Part shown: positions 1-8,771 of the stretch, one piece after another
How the letters are laid out: each line of letters opens with the position of its first letter
How positions within the stretch are numbered: the first letter of the stretch is position 1
DNA from: Eubacterium sp.
Lineage (GTDB): Bacteria > Bacillota > Clostridia > Acetivibrionales > DSM-1351
Assembly: GCA_029266335.1 (NCBI GenBank)
Contig: JAQSXC010000028.1
Coordinates: forward strand, 1-33,469
Length of the DNA: 33,469 bases
Direction: 5' to 3'
Position numbers and translations under genes: made by a program
Notes under the pieces: model-generated
The model's database searches: none
Told to the model about the DNA's origin: nothing
The model's input: only the letters and a program-made list of their open reading frames with translations

Positions 1-24
1 TTATATTTTCGAGACAATAAAAAA

Positions 25-50
25 TAAGCCGGACTTTAACATCCGGCTTA
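25..50 (-). terminator. Rho-independent terminator of the CAP-domain gene
   Basis: A 9-bp perfect stem (25-33 with 42-50) has an 8-base loop. Read on the minus strand it is followed by a T-rich tract at 14-24, so it ends the minus-strand CAP gene that stops at 130. Confidence 0.8.
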
Positions 51-77
51 TAATTACGCTGTATTATATATAAATTA

Positions 78-119
78 TTAATTAATTATCATATTCAACT
101 TAATTAATTATCATATTCA
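78..119. repeat. Short tandem direct repeat
   Basis: A 20-base AT-rich unit (78-97) recurs exactly at 100-119, period 22. It lies between the CAP gene stop and its terminator. No function is evident; slippage in AT-rich DNA is the simplest explanation. Confidence 0.7.
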
Positions 120-129
120 TATCAAATAA

Positions 130-1080
130 TTATCCAATAAACTGTTGTGTCCAGTATAATCTTCCGCTTGAATTTTTGGCAATACCCACGCCAATCTCGG
201 TAAAGGAAGACTTAAGAATATTTGCTCTGTGTCCGGGTGAATTCATCCAACCGTTCATAACCTGTTCCGGAGTGGTCTGTCCCATTGCAATATTCTCACC
301 TGCAGTTCTGTAGCTGATACCGTACTTTTTCATCATATCAAAAGGTGAACCGTAGGTTGGTGAATTGTGGTCAAAGTAGTTATTCTTTGCCATATCCTGT
401 GACTTAAGAGTAGCAACCTTGCTTAATTCAGTGTTCATTTTTAAAGGTTTCAGTCCAGCTTTTGCTCTTTCTGCGTTAACCAGTTCAACTACCTTTTTCT
501 GAAATGCACTGTAATCCCCGTTTGTTGAAGCTGTTGTTGACGGTTTTGTGGCAGAAGGCTTTGTCGTTGCAGGTTTACTTGCTGAAGGTGTACTTGCAGC
601 CGGTTTGGTTACAGTAGTCTTCTTGCAGGTAGATTTATTTATTTGGTTAGCTGATGTGGAACCGTTAAAGGACTTTAGAAGAGCTTCCAATTTTGCTTTT
701 ATTGCTGAATTTACATTTGTCTGCTGATTATCTGAGCTATTAACTCCGTTTGTTGTTGGGCAATTTGCGATCTTTTTAACGCTTGTGGTACTTAGGTTTA
801 CAGCCTTCGGTACGGCTGTTGGGTTTCCATTGCCGGACTGTAACGTACCGGTATTTTGAGCGGTCTGAGTGTCAGCGGAAACTGTTTCCTTCAAGGTTTC
901 CAAGGCCGTTGCCGCAGCTGTTGAAGCAGGATTTTGAGCTTCAGTTGCTTCAATACTGTACACACTTGGTTCAACCGCTTTATTTTTGGATTCAACAGCA
1001 TTACTGTTGAATGCGAAGATTGATACGATTATTGCACATGCTGCCATACTTGATATTACTGTTGATATTTTTCTTTTCAT
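130..1080 (-). CDS. Secreted CAP/SCP-domain protein (YkwD-like)
   Basis: A 316-residue exported protein. The start at 1080 is chosen because GGAGG sits just upstream; an in-frame ATG four codons earlier overlaps that binding site. The N-terminus (MKRK, then a hydrophobic run to about residue 25) is a signal peptide. A long low-complexity Ser/Thr/Ala/Lys-Pro linker with repeated KPS/TKPS units spans roughly residues 150-190. The C-terminal ~120 residues form a CAP domain with the motifs YFDHNSP, GENIAMG and SPGHRANIL. Bacterial members of this family (B. subtilis YkwD) are surface or spore-coat associated, and their biochemical activity is mostly unknown. It is a single-gene unit with its own terminator. 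The linker suggests wall spanning (inference). Confidence 0.88.
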   Translation of the reverse strand: MKRKISTVISSMAACAIIVSIFAFNSNAVESKNKAVEPSVYSIEATEAQNPASTAAATALETLKETVSADTQTAQNTGTLQSGNGNPTAVPKAVNLSTTSVKKIANCPTTNGVNSSDNQQTNVNSAIKAKLEALLKSFNGSTSANQINKSTCKKTTVTKPAASTPSASKPATTKPSATKPSTTASTNGDYSAFQKKVVELVNAERAKAGLKPLKMNTELSKVATLKSQDMAKNNYFDHNSPTYGSPFDMMKKYGISYRTAGENIAMGQTTPEQVMNGWMNSPGHRANILKSSFTEIGVGIAKNSSGRLYWTQQFIG

Positions 1081-1124
1081 GTTTACCTCCATTAGTTTTA
1101 AATTTTACGTTCTTTCTTCATGCC

Positions 1125-1265
1125 CATAATCAGCGTTTTGCAACGTGCTTCTGTTCAGCGTAATATTTATCAGCTACCGGGGTATGGGCATTATGTTAAC
1201 ACTGATTTCTGAAGGAAACAACCCCCCAATTTATGGTAATCCGCTTGGATCAAGGCTTTTAGGTC
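1125..1265 (-). promoter_or_regulatory. Candidate structured 5' leader of the CAP gene (c-di-AMP riboswitch-like, weak)
   Basis: Read on the minus strand, the leader contains in order a GCC...ATCC block, AAGCGG, ACC, a GGGGGGTT block, then GCCCATACC and CCGGTAGCTGATA. This order resembles the ydaO/yuaA c-di-AMP riboswitch (conserved GGGGT and CCGxCAGCTAA elements), a class often found before cell-wall genes. I could not find a convincing closing P1 helix. An 8-base inverted repeat (TGCCCATA with TATGGGCA) spans the 3' part. The family call is tentative. Confidence 0.33.
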
Positions 1266-1474
1266 TTGGAAAAAAAGAGGGAAACACATGCCCTGGCAAG
1301 GATACAATAAAATATAGTTGACATAAAATTAATGTGTGAAATTTTCTGAAAAAAGTTGTTTTATAATAAAAAATGACATGAAATTTAATTAAAATTATTC
1401 TACAGATTGTTTATCTCTGATAGAATAAGGGAATATAAGTTATGAAAAAAAAGAAGATTGGTGGTAATACGTCA

Positions 1475-2290
1475 ATGGAATGGATTATTAATCAGAACCA
1501 CATATTTCTAGCCCTGCTGGCAACTCTTATGACCTGGGCTTTAACTGCTCTCGGTGCGGCAATGGTGTTCTTTTTTAAAGAAATAAATCAACGTGTACTG
1601 AATACCATGCTTGGTTTTGCGGCAGGAGTAATGATTGCCGCAAGCTTTTGGTCTCTTCTGGCACCGGCTATTGAAATGGCGGAAGGTGCACCGATACCTG
1701 CTTGGCTGGTTGCGGCATTGGGTTTTTTAGGAGGTGCGGCGTTTTTATATCTGGCAGACAGATTAATTCCGCATATGCATTTGAATGCAAAGGACGGGGA
1801 GACAGAAGGTATCTCTACAAACCTTAAACGCAGCATATTGTTGGTTTTTTCTATTACCTTACATAATATTCCCGAAGGGCTTGCAGTCGGAGTTGCCTTT
1901 GGAGCCATAGCCAGCGGGGACGGCAATGTATCTCTTATGTCTGCTGTTGCAATAGCAATTGGTATAGGACTTCAGAACTTTCCGGAAGGAGCAGCGGTAT
2001 CAATACCTTTGAGGCGTGAAGGCCTTTCCCGTAGTAGAAGCTTTTTTTACGGCCAGGCCTCGGGTATAGTAGAACCGATTGCCGGCGTACTGGGAGCTGC
2101 ACTGGTAATGTTCGTCAAGCCTGTACTGCCATATGCTTTGGCTTTTGCAGCTGGCGCCATGATATTTGTGGTGGTGGAGGAGCTTATTCCTGAAGCCCAG
2201 AGCGGTAATCACAAAAGCACCCACCTTGCTACCGCCGGTTGTATAATTGGATTTACAATAATGATGATATTGGATGTGGCGTTGGGTTGA
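1475..2290 (+). CDS. ZIP-family divalent metal transporter
   Basis: An integral membrane protein of 271 residues (282 if translation starts at the ATG at 1442) with about eight hydrophobic segments. The family's two metal-binding helices are visible: [10 protein letters not shown] near residue 130 and [10 protein letters not shown] near 165. A third acidic motif, EELIPEA, lies near 234. ZIP proteins import Zn2+ or other divalent metals into the cytoplasm, and this one resembles the GufA/ZupT branch (inference). The start is ambiguous: 1475 (GGTGG ten bases upstream) fits the usual short N-terminus, while 1442 adds a lysine-rich extension behind AAGGG. No Zur box was recognised. The gene is monocistronic and converges on the AraC gene. 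Confidence 0.9.
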   Translation: MEWIINQNHIFLALLATLMTWALTALGAAMVFFFKEINQRVLNTMLGFAAGVMIAASFWSLLAPAIEMAEGAPIPAWLVAALGFLGGAAFLYLADRLIPHMHLNAKDGETEGISTNLKRSILLVFSITLHNIPEGLAVGVAFGAIASGDGNVSLMSAVAIAIGIGLQNFPEGAAVSIPLRREGLSRSRSFFYGQASGIVEPIAGVLGAALVMFVKPVLPYALAFAAGAMIFVVVEELIPEAQSGNHKSTHLATAGCIIGFTIMMILDVALG

Positions 2291-2301
2291 CCCAACGCCA
2301 C
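2276..2301. terminator. Strong hairpin between convergent genes, overlapping the ZIP stop codon
   Basis: A perfect 11-bp GC-rich stem (2276-2286 with 2291-2301) closes a 4-base loop at 2287-2290. The TGA stop of the ZIP gene is inside the loop. There is no good T-tract on either strand, so it may be a two-way terminator or a 3'-end stabiliser. Confidence 0.6.
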
Positions 2302-2313
2302 CGGCTTATATAA

Positions 2314-3165
2314 TTATGAGTAAGTATTTGTTCGTTTTTCCACAGACGGCGGAATGCCGTAATATTTTTTATAAAGCTTGCTGAAATAATAGGCATCCTC
2401 ATAGCCGACATTTCTGGCGACAGTTTTGATTGGAATATTGCCAGAACTCAATAATTCATTTGCTTTTGTCAGCCGTATGCGAATCAGATGGTTAATGGGG
2501 GATTCACCTGTTTCCTCCTTGAATATCTTGGAAATGTACACCGGACTCAGATACATATTATGGGCAATCCTATACAGGGAAATCTGTTTCATATAGTTCT
2601 GACTAAGAAATTGCAGAATAGTATTAACTATATTCGTTTTTTCCGAGTTTGTAATATTCAATCTGGCTTTCTCAGATTTTTCCTTATTTGCAGACATTCC
2701 TCTATATAATAAGGCTGTCAGTTTCAGTATGCTGGCCTTTATAAGAAGGTCACAATAAGGCTCGTTTTTTTCCTGTTCGGAAATTGTCTCATTGATACAT
2801 TTTATAATTTCGGGCAGGTATAGCGGCATACTGTATACGCTGTCCGCCTCAGGTTCAATCAAATAATTCGGTGGAAGGTTTTTTATCTGAAAATTACCTA
2901 AACCGAAGTTAAATTCTTCAACTTGTACTCCTTCGGATATTACTTTTATATGTTTTACACCGGGCCTCATAAAAATGATATTGCCCTTGCCAACCTCATA
3001 GGCAATATCATCAATTATATATGTAAAATTTCCTGACAAAACAATCTTAACTTCCGTGAAATCATGTGAGTGAAAAGTCAAATTGCTTTCACAGTCAACT
3101 ACACTGTTAAAAGCATATAGTAAGGTCGGGTCAAAGCATTCAGCTCTTACTTCTGGCATGCACAA
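2314..3165 (-). CDS. AraC-family transcriptional regulator with N-terminal cupin
   Basis: 283 residues. The N-terminal part (about 15-110) looks like an AraC-type cupin ligand-binding domain (HSHDFTEVK, MRPGVKHIK). The C-terminal ~100 residues are a double helix-turn-helix AraC/XylS domain: ISLYRIAHNMYLSPVYISKI, then ARNVGYEDAYYFSKLYKKYYG. The TTG at 3165 is preferred because AGGAG lies nine bases upstream; the ATG at 3159 would be 15 bases away. Such regulators usually respond to a sugar or other small ligand. It is divergent from the ABC exporter genes across a 326-bp spacer, so these could be targets (inference). The ligand is unknown. Confidence 0.88.
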   Translation of the reverse strand: MCMPEVRAECFDPTLLYAFNSVVDCESNLTFHSHDFTEVKIVLSGNFTYIIDDIAYEVGKGNIIFMRPGVKHIKVISEGVQVEEFNFGLGNFQIKNLPPNYLIEPEADSVYSMPLYLPEIIKCINETISEQEKNEPYCDLLIKASILKLTALLYRGMSANKEKSEKARLNITNSEKTNIVNTILQFLSQNYMKQISLYRIAHNMYLSPVYISKIFKEETGESPINHLIRIRLTKANELLSSGNIPIKTVARNVGYEDAYYFSKLYKKYYGIPPSVEKRTNTYS

Positions 3166-3491
3166 ATAATATCACTCCTATTGCTAATCATATTTTAGTC
3201 TGTTTATAAATATATTTTTTTCGATTAACGCCTATGCTTATATAATCTGATTTAAAGTTTCAGATACTATGTTATCATAAACTTTATTTGATTCCAATTG
3301 GTAACTAAAATAAAAAAGTTTTAAAAACATAGGATAAAAATATACATCACCAGGTAAAGAATATCCATTTAATAAGATGTCTTACTCTTTATAATTAAAC
3401 TAAGAAAGGGCTCTTAAAATAATAATAAACGATTTTCAGCCGTTATTGTATTAAGAGCCCTAAGAGAGAAAAGGGAAGGAACAGTTTATCT
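3166..3491. promoter_or_regulatory. Divergent spacer between AraC regulator and ABC exporter
   Basis: This is 326 bp of very AT-rich DNA. It holds a 6-base inverted repeat ATCTGA-N9-TCAGAT (3245-3265), a possible operator, and the long hairpin at 3407-3461. A five-codon ORF at 3377 has no ribosome binding site. No consensus promoter stands out. Confidence 0.4.
3407..3461 (+). promoter_or_regulatory. Long leader hairpin ahead of the ABC exporter operon
   Basis: A perfect 11-bp stem (AGGGCTCTTAA 3407-3417 with TTAAGAGCCCT 3451-3461) extends inward through a second paired block (AACG with CGTT), giving about 19 pairs. On the plus strand it is followed by A/G-rich sequence, not T's, so it is not an ordinary terminator. 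It ends about 30 bases before the exporter start at 3492. Confidence 0.5.
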
Positions 3492-5237
3492 ATGGAAAAT
3501 GTAAAGTGGGTTTGGGGTTTTATAAAGAATTATAAGCTTCGAATTTGTATAAGTCTTATTCTTGTCCTGGTGGCGTCAGCCCTCAGTATGGTAGCACCTT
3601 ATGTTTCAGGTGTTATAGTTGATAGAGTAATAAAGCAGGGACAGAAGGAGCTTCTGCTGGAACTGGGTTTATTGATTATTGCAGCTACTGTTGCAAAAGC
3701 AATAATAAGATTTACATACCAAATCAGCTTTGAAAAGGTATCTCAAGGGGCTTTCATGACTATAAGGAAGGAAATGTATAAAAAGCTTCAGGAATTGGAT
3801 TTCAAGTTTTTTGATACAACAAGGACAGGAGATATTATGGCCAAAATGACCGGTGATATGGAAACCGTGCGCCACTTTGTCGCATGGGTCATATATATGA
3901 CCTTTGAAAATGCCATAATATTTGTTTTTGCAGTAATTTTGCTCTTTACCATCAACTGGCAGTTTACATTGGTAATGCTTTTAGTGGTTCCATTCCTGGC
4001 CTGGGCTGCAATAAAGCTGGCAGGCGACGTCAGACCGACTTTTGCTGCTACAAGGCAGCAGTTCTCAAGACTTAACTCGGTTGTGCAGGAAAATATCAGT
4101 GGCAATAGAGTCATAAAGGCTTTTGCCACAGAGAAAATAGAAATTGGCAAATTTGACAGGGAAAATGAGGCATACAGGCAAAGAAATATGGATTCTGCAA
4201 ATGTATGGTCAAAATATCTTCCCATAATTGATACGCTTGCAGGGACACTTTCACTTACAATAATCATTATTGGCGGTATTCTGGTTATTAATAATCAAAT
4301 TTCCCTAGGTGAGCTTGTAACCTTCAATGCTATAATATGGGCCTTGGGAAACCCTATGAAAATGTCTGGCTGGCTTATCAACGATGTACAACGTTTCAAT
4401 GCTTCAGCCGATAAGATAAGAGAATTCTTTGATACCGAAACCTCTATCAGCAATATTGAAAAGCCTGCTGAAAAGGATATAAGAGGAGTGGTTGAATTCA
4501 GAAATGTATCCTTTGGCTATGAGGATGAAGAAGTCCTGAAAAATGTCAGTCTCAAAGCCAATCCTGGAGAGACAGTGGCTATTATAGGACCAACCGGTTC
4601 AGGAAAATCTACCCTGGTCAATCTCATATGCAGATTCTATGATTGCTGTGAGGGAGAAATAATGGTAGATAACGTAAATGTTAAGGATATTGAGCTTAAA
4701 ACACTCAGGGAAAAAATTTCAGTTGCCATGCAGGATGTATTCCTATTTTCTGATACGATTGAAGGAAACATAGCGTACGGTGTTCCCGATGCACCTTATG
4801 AATCTGTTAAATGGGCAGCAGGCATAGCAGATGCAGATAAGTTCATATCAAATCTGCCTGAAGGCTATGATACAATTATAGGAGAACGGGGAGTGGGCCT
4901 GTCTGGCGGTCAGAGGCAGAGAATTGCACTTGCCAGAGCTATTCTTAAAGACCCCTCCATTTTAATACTTGATGATACAACCTCAAGTGTTGATATGGAA
5001 ACTGAATTTGAGATACACAAAACCTTGAGATCCTTCTATAATAATAAAACTACTTTTATAATAGCTCATAGAATAGCTTCAGTAAAAAACGCCAATCAGA
5101 TTCTCGTTCTGAACGGCGGAAATATTATTGAACGGGGAACTCATGAGGAACTCCTGGAGAAAAAAGGTTATTATTACAATGTCTATAACAGTCAGTTCGG
5201 AGATTTTGACGGTATTTCCGAAAAGGAGGTGGGGTAA
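3492..5237 (+). CDS. ABC exporter half-transporter, subunit 1 (degenerate catalytic Glu)
   Basis: 581 residues: six transmembrane helices (about 15-310) fused to an ATPase domain, the layout of multidrug/lipid ABC exporters (BmrCD, LmrCD, TM287/288 type). Walker A GPTGSGKST is near residue 366, the Q-loop is MQDVFLF, the signature LSGGQRQR is near 470, and the switch His is in IAHRIAS. Walker B reads ILILDDTTSSVD: Asp replaces the catalytic Glu. Its signature is intact, so together with subunit 2 it should form one degenerate and one active ATP site. It overlaps the next gene by one base (TAATG), so the two are translated as a pair. Substrate unknown; drug or lipid export is inferred. Confidence 0.93.
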   Translation: MENVKWVWGFIKNYKLRICISLILVLVASALSMVAPYVSGVIVDRVIKQGQKELLLELGLLIIAATVAKAIIRFTYQISFEKVSQGAFMTIRKEMYKKLQELDFKFFDTTRTGDIMAKMTGDMETVRHFVAWVIYMTFENAIIFVFAVILLFTINWQFTLVMLLVVPFLAWAAIKLAGDVRPTFAATRQQFSRLNSVVQENISGNRVIKAFATEKIEIGKFDRENEAYRQRNMDSANVWSKYLPIIDTLAGTLSLTIIIIGGILVINNQISLGELVTFNAIIWALGNPMKMSGWLINDVQRFNASADKIREFFDTETSISNIEKPAEKDIRGVVEFRNVSFGYEDEEVLKNVSLKANPGETVAIIGPTGSGKSTLVNLICRFYDCCEGEIMVDNVNVKDIELKTLREKISVAMQDVFLFSDTIEGNIAYGVPDAPYESVKWAAGIADADKFISNLPEGYDTIIGERGVGLSGGQRQRIALARAILKDPSILILDDTTSSVDMETEFEIHKTLRSFYNNKTTFIIAHRIASVKNANQILVLNGGNIIERGTHEELLEKKGYYYNVYNSQFGDFDGISEKEVG

Positions 5238-7021
5238 TGGCCAGAAACAAATACGATGTAGATGAAGAATTAGTGTCAAAGTTTAAAATAAAAGATCTCG
5301 TAAGACTTCTTAGATATCTGAAGCCTTACAAAATGACAATGGCAGCTACAGTAGTACTGATGCTGCTTGCCAGCGTAGCAAATCTCCTGGGGCCGGTACT
5401 TGTACAGAATGCAATAGACGATAAAATCCCTGACAAGGATGTTAATGGTCTTATAATATTAACAGCAATATTTGCAGTTACACTTATTGTCAATGCTATA
5501 TGTTTTAAATTCAGGGTTATATTGATGTCCAAAATAGGTAATAACGTAGTAAAGAAAATAAGGGAGGATATTTTCTACAAGCTGCAGGAACTGCCATTTT
5601 CCTATTATGACAGTCGTCCCCACGGGAAGATACTGGTTAGGGTAATAAACTATGTCAATTCTCTGAGTGATTTGCTTTCAAACGGATTTATAAATTTTAT
5701 AACCGATATGTTTACCCTGGTATGTATTGTAGTATTCATGCTGGTTATTAATGTAAAACTGACACTTGTGAGTCTGCTGGGCTTACCTCCGTTAATAATT
5801 GCAATTATGTTTATAAAGAACATTCAGAGAAGAAACACACAGGTACTCAGTATGAAGCAGTCAAATCTTAATGCTTATATACATGAAAGTATTTGCGGTG
5901 TAAAGGTTACTCAGTCATTTGCACGTGAAACTCAGAATGAAAGTATATTCCATGAACTTAGTGCAGCCTATAGAGCTGCATGGATGAGATTTGTCAAATC
6001 CAACTTCATTCTGTGGCCAATTATAGACAGTATTTCTACCATCGGAGTTGTGATTCTGTATTTTGCGGGAATAATGTGGATACAGGGTATATCGGTAGGT
6101 GTGCTAATAGCATTTGTCAGCTACATATGGAGATTCTGGCAGCCAATAACCAATATGGGGAATTTCTATAATGCAATGATTAATGCCATGGCTTATCTTG
6201 AAAGAATATTTGAGACCATAGATGAGAAGCCAACCATATCCAATCTTCCGGGAGCAAAGGAAATGCCTCAGATCAAGGGTTCGGTTGAGTTTAAAAATGT
6301 AGGGTTTTCATATGATGAAGAAGATGGAAATAAAATACTTGACAATATCAACTTCAAGGTGGAACCAGGCAGCACCATAGCTCTTGTTGGACCCACCGGA
6401 GCAGGCAAGAGTACCATAATCAATCTGTTAAGCAGATTTTATGATGTTCAGGAAGGAGAAGTTCTGGTTGATGGAATAAATTTAAAGAGTGTGACTTTGG
6501 AATCAATCAGAACGCAGATGGGTGTTATGCTTCAGGATACCTTCCTTTTCTCGGGAACTGTTATGAGTAATATTAAATACGCGAGGCCCGATGCAACTGA
6601 TGAGGAAGCGATCAGAGCAGCTAAAACAGTTTGTGCCCATGATTTCATAATGAATCTTAAGGACGGCTACAATACAGAAATAAATGAAAGAGGTACACGT
6701 CTTTCTATAGGGGAAAGACAGCTTATATCCTTTGCCAGAGCTTTGCTTGCCGACCCGAGAATTTTGATACTGGATGAGGCTACCTCCAGTATAGACACCC
6801 GAACCGAGCTTGCGCTCCAAAACGGGCTGCAGAAGCTTTTAAAAGGCAGAACCTCCTTTATAATTGCTCACAGACTTTCTACAATAAAAAACGCAGATTG
6901 CATAATGTACATCGATGACGGTTCAATAGTTGAACGTGGAACTCATGATGAGCTGCTCAATCATAAAGGATACTATTATAAATTATATAATTCACAGTTC
7001 ACTGTACTGGAAGCAGGTTAA
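5237..7021 (+). CDS. ABC exporter half-transporter, subunit 2 (degenerate signature motif)
   Basis: 594 residues with the same six-helix plus ATPase layout. Walker A GPTGAGKST is near residue 385, the Q-loop is LQDTFLF, Walker B is ILILDEATSSID with the catalytic Glu, and the switch His is in IAHRLST. The ABC signature is altered to LSIGERQL instead of LSGGQ. The defects in the two subunits complement each other: the altered signature here faces the Asp-substituted Walker B of subunit 1, while the normal Glu here faces the normal signature of subunit 1. That is the arrangement of asymmetric heterodimeric exporters. GGAGG lies a few bases before the ATG. A terminator follows at 7028. Confidence 0.93.
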   Translation: MARNKYDVDEELVSKFKIKDLVRLLRYLKPYKMTMAATVVLMLLASVANLLGPVLVQNAIDDKIPDKDVNGLIILTAIFAVTLIVNAICFKFRVILMSKIGNNVVKKIREDIFYKLQELPFSYYDSRPHGKILVRVINYVNSLSDLLSNGFINFITDMFTLVCIVVFMLVINVKLTLVSLLGLPPLIIAIMFIKNIQRRNTQVLSMKQSNLNAYIHESICGVKVTQSFARETQNESIFHELSAAYRAAWMRFVKSNFILWPIIDSISTIGVVILYFAGIMWIQGISVGVLIAFVSYIWRFWQPITNMGNFYNAMINAMAYLERIFETIDEKPTISNLPGAKEMPQIKGSVEFKNVGFSYDEEDGNKILDNINFKVEPGSTIALVGPTGAGKSTIINLLSRFYDVQEGEVLVDGINLKSVTLESIRTQMGVMLQDTFLFSGTVMSNIKYARPDATDEEAIRAAKTVCAHDFIMNLKDGYNTEINERGTRLSIGERQLISFARALLADPRILILDEATSSIDTRTELALQNGLQKLLKGRTSFIIAHRLSTIKNADCIMYIDDGSIVERGTHDELLNHKGYYYKLYNSQFTVLEAG

Positions 7022-7027
7022 CAAAAA

Positions 7028-7064
7028 TAGAGATTTAATTCCCCGGCATGGAATTAAATCTCTA
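7028..7064 (+). terminator. Terminator of the ABC exporter operon
   Basis: A 15-bp perfect stem (7028-7042 with 7050-7064) has a 7-base loop and is followed by a short T-rich stretch. It lies directly after the stop at 7021. Confidence 0.75.
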
Positions 7065-7079
7065 ATTTATACATTCTAG

Positions 7080-7108
7080 TTGTCACGTATAAATTATTGA
7101 ATTATTAT
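7080..7108 (+). promoter_or_regulatory. Sigma-A-type promoter for galM
   Basis: TTGTCA (7080-7085), a 17-base spacer, then TATTAT (7103-7108). It is about 40 bases upstream of the galM start and after the previous operon's terminator. Confidence 0.5.
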
Positions 7109-7150
7109 ATAAATATATAAAATAATTATTTTACCTGGGAGGCAAAAACA

Positions 7151-8209
7151 TTGAGTATTACAAAAAATTACTTCGGAACTTTACCGGATGGAACCAAGGT
7201 TGATATTTTTACTTTAACAAACTCTAAAAAAGTGTCTGTTGACATTACAAATTTTGGAGGAATTATTGTTTCCATAGTTGTGCCTGACAAAAACGGAAAT
7301 ATGGCTGATGTAGCCCTTGGTTACAGAAATCTTGAAAAATATATTGAAAATCCGGGATATATCGGTGCGCAAATAGGAAGACATGCTAACAGAATAGAGG
7401 CTGCAAAGTTCGAACTTAATGGCAAGGTATATGAGCTTGCAAAAAATGATGGCAATAACCATTTGCACGGTGGAAGGATAGGTTTTCATAATGTTACCTG
7501 GAAGGCTGAAACAGTAGCTGAAAACGGGGGAGAGAAGCTGGTTCTGACTCACGCCAGTCCTGACGGAGAAGAAAACTATCCCGGTAATCTGCAGGTTAAG
7601 GTTGAATATTCTTTAACCGAAGATAATGAGCTGGTAATTGATTATAAGGCGGTATCCGATCAGGACACAGTTGTAAATCTTACCAACCATGCATACTTTA
7701 ATCTTGCAGGACATTCTTCAGGCGATGTATTAAAGCATCAGATCTATATAAATGCAGACAGCTTTACACCGGTGACAAATGAATGTATTCCAACAGGAGA
7801 AATCAGAAGCGTAAAAGGAACAGTAATGGATTTTACCACTCTCAAAACCTTTACAGAAGGCCTGAACAGCAATGACGAGCAAATTGCCAACGGTAAGGGC
7901 TATGACCACAACTGGGTGTTAAATACCAATGGTAATATAAAGGAAGTGGCAACTGAATTATATGATCCGGAGAGCGGCCGTCTTATGCAGGTATTCACAA
8001 CAAAACCAGGTATACAGTTCTATTCGGGCAATTTCCTCACTGAAGACCTGATAGGAAAAGAAAATGCCGTTTACAGCAAGAGAACAGGATTATGCCTTGA
8101 AACTCAATACTTCCCAAATGCAATGAAGCACAAGCATTTTCCATCCCCGGTACTTAAGGCAAACGAGCAGTATCACCATGTAACGGTTTATAAGTTTACT
8201 AATAAATAG
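7151..8209 (+). CDS. galM: Aldose 1-epimerase (galactose mutarotase)
   Basis: 352 residues, the usual length for the family. It interconverts alpha and beta anomers of glucose or galactose in the cytoplasm. Family motifs are present: GAQIGRHANRI, NNHLHGG with its His, NLTNHAYFNLAG with the catalytic His, and LETQYFPNA holding the catalytic Glu near the C-terminus. The start is TTG at 7151, supported by GGGAGG eight bases upstream. It stands alone between two terminators. In a cell that splits disaccharides with phosphorylases (see the GH94 gene) anomer exchange is a plausible need, but the link is inference. Confidence 0.93.
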   Translation: MSITKNYFGTLPDGTKVDIFTLTNSKKVSVDITNFGGIIVSIVVPDKNGNMADVALGYRNLEKYIENPGYIGAQIGRHANRIEAAKFELNGKVYELAKNDGNNHLHGGRIGFHNVTWKAETVAENGGEKLVLTHASPDGEENYPGNLQVKVEYSLTEDNELVIDYKAVSDQDTVVNLTNHAYFNLAGHSSGDVLKHQIYINADSFTPVTNECIPTGEIRSVKGTVMDFTTLKTFTEGLNSNDEQIANGKGYDHNWVLNTNGNIKEVATELYDPESGRLMQVFTTKPGIQFYSGNFLTEDLIGKENAVYSKRTGLCLETQYFPNAMKHKHFPSPVLKANEQYHHVTVYKFTNK

Positions 8210-8250
8210 TTTGCGATGGTAAATCAGAAGTTTGATACTGATACAAAAAA

Positions 8251-8275
8251 AACCCCTGGTATAATGCCAGGGGTT
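8251..8275. terminator. Bidirectional terminator between galM and the zinc-ribbon gene
   Basis: A 9-bp stem (AACCCCTGG 8251-8259 with CCAGGGGTT 8267-8275) is preceded by eight A's. The A-run becomes a T-tract on the minus strand, so it is strongest for the minus-strand zinc-ribbon gene, but it also closes galM. Confidence 0.8.
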
Positions 8276-8307
8276 AAATGTTTCACTGTGATTAATAGGC
8301 ACACTTC

Positions 8308-8484
8308 TTATCTCTTATTGTATCCACCATTAAAGCTTTTTTGTGAAGCTTTTTTTGCTTTTCTACAATCCGGGCATCTTGCAGGCTCGTTAGTGAATCC
8401 TTTTTCGGCATAAAACTGTTGCTCGCCAACCGTAAACGTAAAAGTTGCGCCGCAATCTTTACAAGTAAGAGTTTTGTCTTGCAT
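8308..8484 (-). CDS. Small zinc-ribbon protein (58 residues)
   Basis: It begins MQDKTLTCKDCG and carries two CxxC pairs: TCKDCG near residue 8 and RCPDCRKAK near 37, about 26 residues apart. This matches the small zinc-ribbon proteins common in Firmicutes and Chloroflexi. The tail is lysine-rich, so nucleic-acid binding is possible but not shown. GGAGGT lies seven bases before the ATG at 8484. A promoter with TTGCCA-17-TATAAT lies about 110 bases upstream, and a terminator follows at 8251-8275. All three signals support a real gene despite its size. Confidence 0.85.
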   Translation of the reverse strand: MQDKTLTCKDCGATFTFTVGEQQFYAEKGFTNEPARCPDCRKAKKASQKSFNGGYNKR

Positions 8485-8594
8485 GAGACTACCTCCAAAA
8501 AATTTTTATTGCTGAGCATATAAGACCTTAAACATAACGGAACGAAAAAGGATTGTATAAATAAGAATAAGAAATTATAAGCCTTAGCAATTAT

Positions 8595-8623
8595 ATTATA
8601 CTATCGGCCCAAAAAATTGGCAA
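8595..8623 (-). promoter_or_regulatory. Promoter of the zinc-ribbon gene
   Basis: On the minus strand: TTGCCA (8623-8618), a 17-base spacer, TATAAT (8600-8595). This implies a 5' untranslated region of about 100 bases before the ATG at 8484. Confidence 0.65.
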
Positions 8624-8712
8624 GAAATTTGTTAATATTGGAAATAATGTAATGCCTATAATTATTGATTTATACATATTTATGGCTATATTAAAATAAA
8701 TTATAAAAGCTA

Positions 8713-8741
8713 TTGACAAATACTCTTTTGTACCGTAAAAT
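8713..8741 (+). promoter_or_regulatory. Promoter of tRNA-His
   Basis: TTGACA (8713-8718), a 17-base spacer, TAAAAT (8736-8741). It lies about 30 bases before the tRNA. Confidence 0.85.
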
Positions 8742-8771
8742 ATCAAATGTGTCCAGCGGGACATGATATAT

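Noticed and set aside
1125-1265. c-di-GMP (GEMM-I) riboswitch in the CAP leader
   Set aside because: The conserved GCAAAGCC-type core is absent.
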